A stretch of DNA of 64,000 nucleotides from Yoonia sp. BS5-3. Lineage in GTDB: Bacteria > Pseudomonadota > Alphaproteobacteria > Rhodobacterales > Rhodobacteraceae. The DNA is taken from NCBI RefSeq assembly GCF_038069655.2, contig NZ_CP150951.2, positions 3,126,001-3,190,000 of the forward strand. The letters run 5' to 3'. The notes below the pieces were generated by a model. It ran no database searches and was not told the DNA's origin. It saw nothing but the letters and a program-made list of their open reading frames with translations. The translations under genes and the position numbers were made by a program. Positions within the stretch are counted from its first letter, which is position 1. The number at the start of each line of letters is the position of its first letter. Below are positions 1-8,383 of this stretch, in pieces.

Positions 1-2
1 GT

Positions 3-422
3 AAAAAGGCGGATGAACCCGCAGCTGAGGCTGAAGCGGAAGCGGCGCCGGACGCTGAAACGCCTGAAGAGGCGACTGAGGAAAAGCCAGCACCGAAAAA
101 GCGCACCCGCCGGAAAAAGGCAGAGCCTGCAGCGGAGGCGGCTGAAGCTGAAAAACCTGACGCTGTAGAGGCTGAGAAGCCAAGCGAAGAGGAAAAGCCA
201 AAGCGCCGTAGCCGTGCCAAGCCCAAAAAGGTGGAAGAGGTTGCCGAAGAGCCACCTGCAACGCCGGAACCTGCAACACCGGCAGCTGAGGCACCGACAC
301 CGATAGCTGAAGAACCCGCGCCCGCCCCGGAACCGGCGCCAGAGCCTGTTGCGGCCACGCCGGAACCCGAGGCCGAACCGGCCAAGCCAAAGCGCAAAGG
401 CTGGTGGTCCCTTGGCCGCTAG
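3..422 (+). CDS. rne: Ribonuclease E, C-terminal tail (partial)
   Basis: The open frame runs in from the left edge and stops at 422. The visible 139 residues are low-complexity: alternating acidic/alanine/proline stretches with basic patches (KKRTRRKK, KPKRRSRAKPKK), ending in KRKGWWSLGR. This is the usual disordered tail and end of RNase E/G in Rhodobacterales, where the basic patches are thought to bind RNA and the tail scaffolds the degradosome. The catalytic S1/DEAD-like part lies outside the window, so the call rests on composition and the terminal motif. A strong hairpin terminator follows. Confidence 0.75.
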   Translation, partial: KKADEPAAEAEAEAAPDAETPEEATEEKPAPKKRTRRKKAEPAAEAAEAEKPDAVEAEKPSEEEKPKRRSRAKPKKVEEVAEEPPATPEPATPAAEAPTPIAEEPAPAPEPAPEPVAATPEPEAEPAKPKRKGWWSLGR

Positions 423-441
423 CGCAGGCTGATCCAAGAAT

Positions 442-472
442 AAAAGCCGCCCCAGTCAGTGGGGCGGCTTTT
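442..472. terminator. Bidirectional intrinsic terminator
   Basis: A perfect 12-bp inverted repeat (AAAAGCCGCCCC / GGGGCGGCTTTT) with a 7-base loop lies between the convergent rne tail and the RidA-like gene. It has A-run and T-run flanks on both sides, so it can end transcription in either direction. Confidence 0.9.
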
Positions 473-500
473 CATTTTGGTGTCTGGCGTTTCAGCACAC

Positions 501-956
501 CTATTTGACGCCGATGCAATCGACCTCAACCGCGGCCCCCAGGGCCAGGCCATCTGCACCAAAGGCGGCGCGGGCCGGGAAGCGGCCCGGTGCGAAATAT
601 TCCGCATAGACCGTGTTGAAATCCCCCCACTCAGAGATGTTGTCCAGCATAACGGTGCATTTGACGAGGTTTTCAAGGCTATACCCATGCGCTTCAAGCG
701 ATGTCTTGATGTTCTCCATCACCTGGCGGGATTCGCCTGTCACGCCGCCCTCGGCCAATTCCAATGTGCCGGGCACATTGCCGATCTGACCAGACAGATA
801 TACCGTATCGCCTGCAACGACGACTTCGGAAAACGGCAAATTGGTCGGCAACACTGCGCCGGAATTCAGATAATCGGCTTCAGCGGTGGCCATACCGGCC
901 ATTGCGCTGATCACGCCGGAAAGAACAAGTGATTTGGGAAGGTTTTGAGACAGCAT
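501..956 (-). CDS. Exported RidA/YjgF/UK114-family protein
   Basis: RidA proteins hydrolyse reactive enamine/imine intermediates from PLP enzymes. The domain covers roughly residues 30-151, with the SGQIG strand and a PAR motif whose Arg matches the catalytic Arg of RidA. Unlike cytosolic RidA, this one starts with a hydrophobic signal-like segment ending near GMATAEA, so it is probably periplasmic. A longer frame begins at 974, but its first codons contain the ribosome binding site itself (AAAGGAG); the ATG at 956, 8 bases after GGAG, is the better start. Substrate unknown; the exported forms may have other roles. Confidence 0.85.
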   Translation of the reverse strand: MLSQNLPKSLVLSGVISAMAGMATAEADYLNSGAVLPTNLPFSEVVVAGDTVYLSGQIGNVPGTLELAEGGVTGESRQVMENIKTSLEAHGYSLENLVKCTVMLDNISEWGDFNTVYAEYFAPGRFPARAAFGADGLALGAAVEVDCIGVK

Positions 957-1129
957 CACGCGGGCTCCTTTCATTTGGATTGATAGGCAGCAGGCTCACC
1001 GGATGCTGGGCAATGGTCCAGAGCGGGGCCGGGCGCGCGGCGGAAGCTGGCGGAAAATGGCAGAGCTGGGCGTTATTTTTGGGCAAACTGCCCGTGAAAT
1101 AGCAGCTTGGTCGGCGCTGGCATCTGTGG

Positions 1130-1639
1130 TCAGTCGAAATTCAACCGATAGACGTTGTTCAGATAGGCCTGGTCATCGATGCGAAACTGTGTCTCGCCAA
1201 CCTGGCTGAACCCTTGGGCCAAATAAAATGCAATCGCCAAGTCATTCTCGGCATTTGTCGCGAGCCAGATGGAGCGCGCGCCCCGCTGCCTTGCACATGT
1301 CGTCGCTGCATTCAGCAGACGTTTGCCGATCCCTTTGCCATGATGGCGGGGTTGCACATAAAGCGTGGAAATCTCATAGCTATCGCAGTCAGGGACCGGG
1401 GCTTTGCTGCCCACTGATACACGAACGAAACCGTCGATCCCTTGCTCATTTTCTGATACGGTGAAGTGCTCCGTCGGCGATGTCATCAGATTTTGCATCT
1501 TTTGATCCGTGAAGGTTTGTAAGGCGTAATCTGCAAAAAATGCGTTTACACCCTTCTTGATATATGTGCCCAGCCACACCTCAATTGAGATTGCCGCAAT
1601 GCTAGATGCATCCGAGAGTCGAGCTTTGCGCAGTTTCAT
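1130..1639 (-). CDS. GNAT-family N-acetyltransferase
   Basis: A 169-residue single-domain GNAT protein. The acetyl-CoA-binding motif A is visible around residues 90-110 (VQPRHHGKGIGKRLL, i.e. the Q/RxxGxG/A signature), followed by the typical ATNAENDLAIAFYLAQGF segment. The start at 1639 gives the usual N-terminus (KLRKARLSDASSIAAI). No neighbour indicates the substrate. It is transcribed alone on the minus strand, with tusA upstream on the same strand and a 57-bp gap between them. Confidence 0.85.
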   Translation of the reverse strand: MKLRKARLSDASSIAAISIEVWLGTYIKKGVNAFFADYALQTFTDQKMQNLMTSPTEHFTVSENEQGIDGFVRVSVGSKAPVPDCDSYEISTLYVQPRHHGKGIGKRLLNAATTCARQRGARSIWLATNAENDLAIAFYLAQGFSQVGETQFRIDDQAYLNNVYRLNFD

Positions 1640-1696
1640 ATCTTCAAAATCAACGTTTTTGAGGGTGATCGTCGCTGTTCCTGATCCGGGAGAAAA

Positions 1697-1924
1697 TCAG
1701 CCCTTGCGGATCATGTAAACCTGCACTGCGCCGCGATCCTCGGTACTAACTAGATCATGCCCGGCTTCGCTACAAAAATGCGGTATGTCGATGATCGCGG
1801 CGGGATCGTCTGCTTCGACTTCTAGAACATCGCCGGGCGCCAAAGACCGTAGCCGTTTGCGGGCCTTTAGGACGGGCAGGGGGCATAGCAGCCCCTTGGC
1901 ATCAAGGTGATGTGTTTTGGTCAT
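1697..1924 (-). CDS. tusA: TusA/SirA-family sulfurtransferase
   Basis: A 75-residue protein with the CPxP signature at residues 14-17 (CPLP). Cys14 is the expected persulfide carrier. TusA-type proteins relay sulfur from cysteine desulfurase to tRNA thiolation or other acceptors; the family also includes carriers for molybdoenzymes and sulfur oxidation, and the sequence alone does not say which. It is divergent from the ccdA-like gene at 2030, with about 105 bp between the starts. Both neighbours concern sulfur or thiol chemistry. Confidence 0.88.
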   Translation of the reverse strand: MTKTHHLDAKGLLCPLPVLKARKRLRSLAPGDVLEVEADDPAAIIDIPHFCSEAGHDLVSTEDRGAVQVYMIRKG

Positions 1925-2029
1925 GACCGCTCAGTTAGGATGCATGTTTCAACTTGTCCACTGACTTGTGACTAGAACGTCAGTGACGTCTTTAGATTCG
2001 TGCCGTAGGTAAGGGTCAAGGAGAGCCGA

Positions 2030-2785
2030 ATGCTTGATACGGGAATCATTTTTGACGCAGCGCTATTGCCCGCCATGTTGGTGGCAATCTTGGCTGGTAT
2101 CTTTTCGTTTCTCAGTCCCTGTGTTTTGCCGGTTGTACCGCCCTATCTGGCCTATATGGGCGGCGTTTCGGTCAGCGAAATGGAACAAGCCGCTGCCGCG
2201 CGCCGCCGCGTGCTGATCTCAGCGCTTTTCTTTGTCCTTGGCCTATCGACCGTGTTTTTGCTGCTTGGTATCGCGTTTTCGGCCATGGGGCGGATGTTGC
2301 TGCAAGTGCAGGAATGGTTTGTCATCGGTGCCGGCGCCGTGATCATGATCCTTGGGGCGCATTTCGTTGGCGTATTCCGCATCGGTTTTCTGGACCGCGA
2401 AATGCGTGCTGATGCGGGGGACCGGGGCGGATCGGCCTTTGGCGCGTATCTTTTGGGGCTCGCCTTCGCCTTTGGCTGGACACCTTGCCTGGGACCAATT
2501 CTTGCGGCCATCCTTAGCCTTGCGGCCTCTGAGGCAAGCGTCACGCGTGGGACTGTTCTGCTGGCATTCTATGCTTTGGGGCTTGGTATTCCTTTCTTGC
2601 TTGTGGCCGCGTTTTTCCCGCGTCTTCGCGGGGTGATGGCCTGGATGAAACGGCATATGGAACGGATTGAGCGGATATCCGGCCTGCTGCTATGGACCGT
2701 CGGCCTGATGATGCTGACCGGCCAGTTTGCTGCCTTTAGCTATTGGCTGCTTGAGCAGTTCCCATCCCTTGCAACATTTGGCTAA
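2030..2785 (+). CDS. ccdA: Cytochrome c biogenesis protein CcdA
   Basis: A 251-residue membrane protein with about six transmembrane segments and the two redox cysteines of the CcdA/DsbD core: Cys31 in SPCVLPVVPPYL and a second in GWTPCLGPIL near residue 153. CcdA moves reducing equivalents from cytosolic thioredoxin across the membrane to periplasmic thiol proteins for haem attachment. An AGGAG ribosome binding site lies close before the ATG. Monocistronic or read with the downstream hydrolase gene, 64 bp away. Confidence 0.93.
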   Translation: MLDTGIIFDAALLPAMLVAILAGIFSFLSPCVLPVVPPYLAYMGGVSVSEMEQAAAARRRVLISALFFVLGLSTVFLLLGIAFSAMGRMLLQVQEWFVIGAGAVIMILGAHFVGVFRIGFLDREMRADAGDRGGSAFGAYLLGLAFAFGWTPCLGPILAAILSLAASEASVTRGTVLLAFYALGLGIPFLLVAAFFPRLRGVMAWMKRHMERIERISGLLLWTVGLMMLTGQFAAFSYWLLEQFPSLATFG

Positions 2786-2849
2786 CGCTTAATCGCTTCA
2801 TTTCATTGCAAGAACCTGTAAAGATGCGCCCATCAGCTGAGGGGCGCCG

Positions 2850-4127
2850 ATGCAGAGCGATATCAAACAGGTCAGAAAACGCCGGGTGTTTCACATCCCC
2901 GGTTATGATCCGATCCATCCGCGCCGCTACCGCGAGCTTTATCGCAGCGAGGCAGCAGCACAGGCCAAAATCAGCGGTTACGAGATCGCTGTGCAAGCCC
3001 AGCCCAGTGACGATACTTTTCACTGGGCAGTGAATGCCCAGATTGAGGGCGCCCGCGTTACCGCCCGTGTCGATGTTTTGGTCTGGTCGGATATTGTGCG
3101 CGACAGCATGGCCCAATCCATTCCGGCGACCTATTGGCAGCTTGCCAAGACAACCTGGATTTACGCAAAGACGGGGACGCTGCGCCGATTGATGATGATG
3201 CGCAAAGGGCCGGTGATTGCGGCCCTTTACCCTGTGGGGATGCTGCTGCTGCAATTGATTGTAGCACTTTGGCTTGGCTGGTTTTTGGGCAGTCTGCTTG
3301 AAGATGCGCTTTTGTGGCTTTTGTCTTTGACCGGGCTGACTGAAGGCATGTTCGCCTCAGCTCTTGGCAGCATCGCCATGCTATTAAAATACGCGATCTT
3401 TGGCGGAGTGATCTTTACGCTGCTGCGTTGGTTCAAATCCAAGGATAACAAGCTGTTCGCGTACTACCTGATGCATGATTATGCGTTTTCAGCGCAGAAA
3501 TGGGGGGCAAACCCCGACGCGCTTGAGGCGCGGATGACAGTATTCGGCGATCAGATTGCCGCCGCGTTGCAAAGCGATGTCGATGAGGTGTTGATCGTTG
3601 GCCATTCGTCGGGGGCGCATCTGGCGATTTCGATCATTGCCGATCTGATCCGCGCGGGCCGTGTCCGCAGCGATGGGCCTAAGCTATCATTTTTGTCGCT
3701 CGGGCAGGTGGTGCCAATGGTGTCCTTCCTGCCCAAGGCGCGTCGTCTACGCGGTGATCTGGCGTTTTTGGCAACCAGTGACGCGCTGACCTGGGTGGAT
3801 GTGACCGCACCGGGGGATGGCTGCTGTTTTGCGCTGTGCGATCCGGTCGCTGTCACGGGCGTGACGCCGCCGGGCAAACAGTGGCCGCTGGTGATTTCAG
3901 CCGCTTTCACCCAAAGCCTGACACCAAACCGCTGGAAAGAACTGCGCTGGCGTTTTTTTCGGCTGCATTTCCAATATCTTTGCGCCTTTGATCAGCCCAA
4001 GGACTATGATTATTTTCAGATCACCGCTGGCCCGCTATCACTGGCGGATCGCTATCGGGGCCGTTCGCCGTCGAAATCGCGTATCGATATTGCGGTGTCA
4101 AAATACACCTCTATTCTGCCCAGATGA
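2850..4127 (+). CDS. Membrane-anchored alpha/beta-hydrolase-like protein
   Basis: A 425-residue protein of unassigned function. Near the N-terminus it has an HIPGYDP oxyanion-loop-like segment. Around residues 127-195 there are two hydrophobic stretches that are probably membrane-spanning. The nucleophile elbow GHSSGAH is near residue 250. It therefore looks like a serine hydrolase/lipase fold with an inserted transmembrane hairpin. Its stop overlaps the start of the P450 gene by 4 bases, so the two are translationally coupled and may act on a common lipid-like substrate; that is inference. Confidence 0.7.
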   Translation: MQSDIKQVRKRRVFHIPGYDPIHPRRYRELYRSEAAAQAKISGYEIAVQAQPSDDTFHWAVNAQIEGARVTARVDVLVWSDIVRDSMAQSIPATYWQLAKTTWIYAKTGTLRRLMMMRKGPVIAALYPVGMLLLQLIVALWLGWFLGSLLEDALLWLLSLTGLTEGMFASALGSIAMLLKYAIFGGVIFTLLRWFKSKDNKLFAYYLMHDYAFSAQKWGANPDALEARMTVFGDQIAAALQSDVDEVLIVGHSSGAHLAISIIADLIRAGRVRSDGPKLSFLSLGQVVPMVSFLPKARRLRGDLAFLATSDALTWVDVTAPGDGCCFALCDPVAVTGVTPPGKQWPLVISAAFTQSLTPNRWKELRWRFFRLHFQYLCAFDQPKDYDYFQITAGPLSLADRYRGRSPSKSRIDIAVSKYTSILPR

Positions 4128-5488
4128 GTGATCTACCGCCCAAGCCACCGGTGCGGCCGGAGAAAGTATCCTTGTGGCGGTATATGCGGCTATTTCGGCG
4201 CGATATCCTGTCGGCCCAACCGGCCAAGCTCTACCGCGCTTGGATGGCCGAGTTTCGCACGCCCTTCTTTCGCAGCTATCTGATCAATGATCCGCAATTG
4301 ACCAAAACGGTGCTGAAGGACCGCCCAGATGATTTTCCCAAATCCGAACGGATCGGGGCAGGGCTGCGCCCCTTGCTGGGTGATAGCGTCTTTTTGACCA
4401 ATGGCGCCCAATGGAAACGACAACGCCGGATCATTGACCCGGCTTTTGAGGGCGGGCGCCTGCGCGATACGTTTCCAGGCATTGTTGCTGCAGGCCGCGC
4501 CGCCGCTGCCCGTTTGCAGAGCAAGGCCGACGGCACCGCGCAAGAGATAGAGGCGATCACCAGCCATGCGGCGGCTGATGTTATCTTTCGCACGTTGTTT
4601 TCCATCCCGATTGAAGATGACACCGCGCAAAAGGTATTTACCGCCTTTCGGGACTATCAACGCAGTCAACCGATCTTGAACCTTGCGGCCTTTGTACCTG
4701 GTCCGCGTTGGATGCCGCGTTTTTTTGGGCGGGATACAACGCGAACCGCGCGCGCGATCCGGGCGTTGATCACAGATATGACCCAGCAGCGTCTTGCGTT
4801 GATCGCAGCGGGCACAGCCCCTGATGATCTGGCCACCAAGATCATGACAACGCAAGATCCTGAAACCGGACAGCGCTTTGACAGTGATGAAATGGTCGAT
4901 CAGGTCGCGATCTTTTTCCTGGCGGGGCATGAAACAAGCGCATCGGCTTTAGCTTGGGCCCTATACCTGTTAGCGCGTTATCCCGCGTGGCAGGATCGGT
5001 TGGCCGCAGAGGCCCAGCAATTCACGGGCGATTTTTCCCAACTTTCGGCGCTGGTGCAAACCCGCGATGTATTTCGCGAGGCGCTGCGGCTCTACCCGCC
5101 GGTCCCGATGATGGTGCGCGAAACAACTAAGCCCGAGCATTTTCGCAAACGTGCGATCAAACGGGGCGCGCAGGTTGTTCTGTCACCTTGGCACATACAT
5201 CGCCATGAGCGGATGTGGGACAACCCCGATGCTTTTGATCCCGCACGCTGGCAAACCGAAGCAGGCCAAGCCGCCGCCCGCGATGCCTATATGCCCTTTT
5301 CCAGCGGCCCGCGTGTTTGCACGGGGGCGGGTTTTGCGATGATTGAAGGAGTGGTTTTGCTGGCCTCGCTGCTGCGGGATTACCGATTTTCAATCGAAAA
5401 TTGTGCAGCGCCAATTCCGGTCGCCCACCTTACAGTGCGTGCACGCGACGGTATCTGGGTACGAATCGCCCCACGGGCGAATTCTTGA
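4124..5488 (+). CDS. Cytochrome P450
   Basis: A 454-residue P450 with all core signatures: I-helix AGHETS (about residue 267), K-helix ExxR in EALRLYPP (about 319), and the haem-binding loop FSSGPRVCTGAG with the cysteine ligand near residue 400. Bacterial P450s oxidise lipids, terpenes or xenobiotics using ferredoxin and reductase partners; none is encoded nearby. The gene overlaps the membrane hydrolase gene by ATGA. The family (CYP number) cannot be assigned from sequence reading alone. Confidence 0.95.
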   Translation: MSDLPPKPPVRPEKVSLWRYMRLFRRDILSAQPAKLYRAWMAEFRTPFFRSYLINDPQLTKTVLKDRPDDFPKSERIGAGLRPLLGDSVFLTNGAQWKRQRRIIDPAFEGGRLRDTFPGIVAAGRAAAARLQSKADGTAQEIEAITSHAAADVIFRTLFSIPIEDDTAQKVFTAFRDYQRSQPILNLAAFVPGPRWMPRFFGRDTTRTARAIRALITDMTQQRLALIAAGTAPDDLATKIMTTQDPETGQRFDSDEMVDQVAIFFLAGHETSASALAWALYLLARYPAWQDRLAAEAQQFTGDFSQLSALVQTRDVFREALRLYPPVPMMVRETTKPEHFRKRAIKRGAQVVLSPWHIHRHERMWDNPDAFDPARWQTEAGQAAARDAYMPFSSGPRVCTGAGFAMIEGVVLLASLLRDYRFSIENCAAPIPVAHLTVRARDGIWVRIAPRANS

Positions 5489-5723
5489 GGTGTCTAATTG
5501 GGTAGAAAATCTGCCTTTGGCGCAATTTTAGAAACCTAAACTGTTTCAAATATGGCGGGAAAATGGGCGGCGTTGGCGGATTTCAACCCGTTAACCCCAA
5601 AAATAGGGGATTCCCGCCGATATTCGGGCAGCGACAGTAAGGTCGGGTTTGCGACAGCGCCACCTTTGTGCCACAAACAATCCATAGTTAGTTTATCTGT
5701 GAAACGACGCATGTGGGGGCGAC

Positions 5724-5972
5724 ATGACAATTTCTCTACCAGGATCAAAGAAGAGCGGGCTTGCCGGGCTTTTGGGACGTAAGAGCCAGGATGAAGGCAC
5801 GAAGGTTGCACCGAAAAAGCAACTGGCCGGACATGAAGTCGCCAAGCTGTTCAATAAATCCGCGCGCACGGCAGCCGCCAAGCCGGTTAAGCCTGCCAAA
5901 CTGAATGATTATGAAAAGCAAGATCGTGAGCGTATTTCCAGCTTGCGTGGTGCGCTTTATTCAAAAGACTGA
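5724..5972 (+). CDS. Small basic hypothetical protein
   Basis: An 82-residue lysine-rich protein with no recognised domain. It begins TISLPGSKKSGLAGLLG and has a charged, probably helical second half (YEKQDRERISSLRGAL). A G-rich ribosome binding site (GGGGGCG) precedes the ATG. Its 3' end overlaps the convergent ribbon-helix-helix gene by 16 bases. Codon use is like its neighbours, so it is probably real, but function is unknown. Confidence 0.55.
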   Translation: MTISLPGSKKSGLAGLLGRKSQDEGTKVAPKKQLAGHEVAKLFNKSARTAAAKPVKPAKLNDYEKQDRERISSLRGALYSKD

Positions 5973-6199
5973 GCGCGACTCAGCACCCTTTCAAATACGT
6001 AGACCCTGATGGCCGATGCGAGACCGATATCTCCGCGGCCTTCGTCTATTTCTGCAGCAAGCCCGTTGATCGTTTTGCCATCCGTTTCGGCAATCTGCCG
6101 AAATGTGTCCCAGAAGATGTCTTCAAGTGATACGCTGGTACGATGACCGCGTAAGGTGAGGGATCTTTTGACGGGGCGGCGATGCGCGCGCTTACTCAT
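5957..6199 (-). CDS. Ribbon-helix-helix domain protein
   Basis: An 80-residue protein with the RHH_4-type pattern: a short basic beta strand (KRSLTLRGHRTSVSLE) followed by two helices (DIFWDTFRQIAETDGKTINGLAAEID). Proteins of this family are presumed DNA-binding dimers. It is the last gene of a fumC - DUF4169 - RHH operon: its ATG overlaps the stop of the DUF4169 gene (ATGAGTAA). This gene order recurs in Rhodobacterales. Target unknown. Confidence 0.8.
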   Translation of the reverse strand: MSKRAHRRPVKRSLTLRGHRTSVSLEDIFWDTFRQIAETDGKTINGLAAEIDEGRGDIGLASAIRVYVFERVLSRAQSFE

Positions 6200-6368
6200 C
6201 TTCGAATTTCATTGCGGACAGACGGTCATTGGCCTGTTTGACCTTGGCGGCATCCAAAACACGTTCCGCCTTCGTGCGCCCAAAGCGGATCGCATTCTGA
6301 TCCGCTTTGGCTTTGGCATCGGCGCGGTTTTTGGCCTTGCGCACCTTATTCAGATTGACCGGCTTCAC
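6192..6368 (-). CDS. DUF4169-family small protein
   Basis: A 58-residue, highly charged, probably helical protein (starts [17 protein letters not shown], ends SAMKFEDE). It uses a GTG start that overlaps the fumC stop as GTGA, and its TAA stop lies inside the ATG region of the RHH gene, so all three are translationally coupled. The composition and the fumC/RHH setting match DUF4169, a family of unknown function. It is short and easily missed by gene finders. Confidence 0.8.
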   Translation of the reverse strand: MKPVNLNKVRKAKNRADAKAKADQNAIRFGRTKAERVLDAAKVKQANDRLSAMKFEDE

Positions 6369-7756
6369 TTGGGCCCGATCATATCTTCGGGACGTACGAC
6401 CTGATCAAATGTGGCTTCATCCACGAAACCCAGATTGATCGCCTCTTCTTTTAGTGTCGTGCCATTCTTATGGGCCGTTTTGGCGACGGTCGTCGCGTTA
6501 TCATAGCCGATGGTCGGGGCAAGTGCGGTAACCAGCATCAACGATTCCCGCATCAGCTTTTCGATCCGGTCTTCATTGGCCTTGATCCCGACAACGCAGT
6601 TATCGGTAAAGGCACCCGCCGCATCGCCGATCAATTGCATCGATTGCAGCACATTATAGGCCATCATTGGCTTCATCACGTTCAGTTCAAAATGACCCTG
6701 GCTGCCGGCAAAACCAACGGCGGCGTCATTGCCCATCACATGGGCGCAGACCTGGGTGATCGCTTCAACCTGGGTCGGGTTCACCTTGCCGGGCATGATG
6801 GAAGAGCCCGGCTCATTCTCGGGTAGCATCAGCTCGCCCAACCCGCAGCGCGGGCCAGAGCCGAGCATGCGAATATCCGCTGCGATCTTATAAAGCGAAG
6901 CGGCGACCGTTTTCAGCGCGCCTGACATTTCAACCAATGCGTCATGCCCGGCCAAAGCTTCAAATTTGTTTGGTGCGGTCACGAAAGGCAGACCAGTGAT
7001 TTCGGCCATGTTTTTGGCAACCGTTTCACCCCAGCCTTTGGGTGTGTTCAGACCGGTGCCAACGGCTGTGCCCCCTTGGGCCAGTTCATAAATGGCGGGC
7101 AGGGCGGCCTTGATCCGGCGAATACCCATCGCAACCTGATGCACATAGCCCGAGAATTCCTGACCCAAAGTCAGCGGCGTCGCGTCCATCGTATGGGTGC
7201 GGCCGATCTTGATGATCTTGGCGAATTCCTGTTGCTTGACCTCAAGCGCGGCATGCAGCCTGGCCAGCCCGGGCAGCAAAACGTCATGGGCCGTTGTGGC
7301 CACAGCGATATGCATCGCAGTTGGGAAAGTGTCGTTTGACGATTGCCCCATATTGCAATGATCATTGGGGTGAACCGGATCTTTCGATCCGATTGTACCG
7401 CCCAGCAATTCAATTGCCCGGTTTGAGATCACTTCATTTGCGTTCATGTTCGATTGCGTGCCCGAACCGGTCTGCCAGACAACCAGCGGAAAATGATCAT
7501 CCAGCTTACCTGCCACAACCTCTGCGGCGGCTTCGATCATGGCGTCAGCCAGTTTGCCATCCAGCTTGCCGCGTTCTTTATTGGCCATCGCGCAGGCCTG
7601 CTTGATCACGCCAAGCCCGCGGACGATTGCGACGGGCTGCTTTTCCCAACCGATTGGGAAGTTCATGATGGACCGCTGTGTTTGGGCGCCCCAGTAACGA
7701 TCTGCAGGGACCTCAAGTGGGCCAAAACTATCGGTTTCTGTGCGTGTCGCGGTCAT
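6365..7756 (-). CDS. fumC: Class II fumarate hydratase
   Basis: Interconverts fumarate and L-malate in the TCA cycle without an iron-sulfur cluster. 463 residues from the ATG at 7756, matching the usual length and N-terminus ([16 protein letters not shown]). A frame extending to 7798 would add 14 unlikely residues. The superfamily signature [13 protein letters not shown] is present, as is the [14 protein letters not shown] segment that contributes to the active site. First gene of the three-gene operon with DUF4169 and the RHH protein. Confidence 0.96.
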   Translation of the reverse strand: MTATRTETDSFGPLEVPADRYWGAQTQRSIMNFPIGWEKQPVAIVRGLGVIKQACAMANKERGKLDGKLADAMIEAAAEVVAGKLDDHFPLVVWQTGSGTQSNMNANEVISNRAIELLGGTIGSKDPVHPNDHCNMGQSSNDTFPTAMHIAVATTAHDVLLPGLARLHAALEVKQQEFAKIIKIGRTHTMDATPLTLGQEFSGYVHQVAMGIRRIKAALPAIYELAQGGTAVGTGLNTPKGWGETVAKNMAEITGLPFVTAPNKFEALAGHDALVEMSGALKTVAASLYKIAADIRMLGSGPRCGLGELMLPENEPGSSIMPGKVNPTQVEAITQVCAHVMGNDAAVGFAGSQGHFELNVMKPMMAYNVLQSMQLIGDAAGAFTDNCVVGIKANEDRIEKLMRESLMLVTALAPTIGYDNATTVAKTAHKNGTTLKEEAINLGFVDEATFDQVVRPEDMIGPK

Positions 7757-7832
7757 ATCTGAGAGCCCTTTTGAAAATGTCAGGGCACAGATATCCAATC
7801 ACCAACTTCTTGGCAATTGGTCAGATGCCGGG

Positions 7833-8315
7833 CTATTTGCGGAACTGATCCAGGCTGACGACTTCGGCCTCTTGCGGCGCATCGTCGCCCTCATCCTCAG
7901 GTTCGACCATTTCGTCCATCGGTGCCTCATCAGCATCTTGGTCATCGTCGTCATCATCCTGCGTCTCAAAGCGCAGACCAAATTCGACGGATGGATCAAC
8001 GAAAGTTTTGATCGCGTCGTAAGGGATATACAATGTCTCAGGGCTGTCACCAAAGTTCAACGTGATGGTGAAGCCTTCTTCGGTTACATCCAGATCAGCA
8101 AACCAATGCTGGATCACAACGGTCATTTCGCCCGGATACCGGTCAGACAGCCAATCGGCGATCTCAACATCCGGGTGCATTGTATCGAAGGTGATGAAGA
8201 AATGATGCTCGCCGGGCAGCCCATCCTCGCGGACGCGTGTCAACACTTTCTGGATCAAGCCGCGCATGGCCTGATGCATTAGGTTGCCGTAGTCAATCGT
8301 GCCGGTCACAGTCAA
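7833..8315 (-). CDS. sspB: SspB-family ClpXP adaptor (alphaproteobacterial type)
   Basis: SspB tethers ssrA-tagged and other substrates to the ClpXP protease. The folded domain occupies about residues 1-110 (start TVTGTIDYGNLMHQAMRG). An acidic linker follows (DDDDDDQDADEAP), and the protein ends VVSLDQFRK, the short C-terminal module that docks on ClpX. 160 residues is normal for the alphaproteobacterial form. Its target, the ssrA tag, is encoded by the tmRNA about 2 kb away in the same window. Confidence 0.9.
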   Translation of the reverse strand: MTVTGTIDYGNLMHQAMRGLIQKVLTRVREDGLPGEHHFFITFDTMHPDVEIADWLSDRYPGEMTVVIQHWFADLDVTEEGFTITLNFGDSPETLYIPYDAIKTFVDPSVEFGLRFETQDDDDDDQDADEAPMDEMVEPEDEGDDAPQEAEVVSLDQFRK

Positions 8316-8383
8316 AAACCCCCATCATTGCAGGATCTAGCATAGGGGATTCGGGGCCGGTGAAAAGGGGCCAGTTTGCCCCA

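Noticed and set aside
459-932. 157-residue plus-strand frame opposite the RidA-like gene
   Set aside because: Shadow of the real minus-strand gene; no domain, ribosome binding site or sensible composition.
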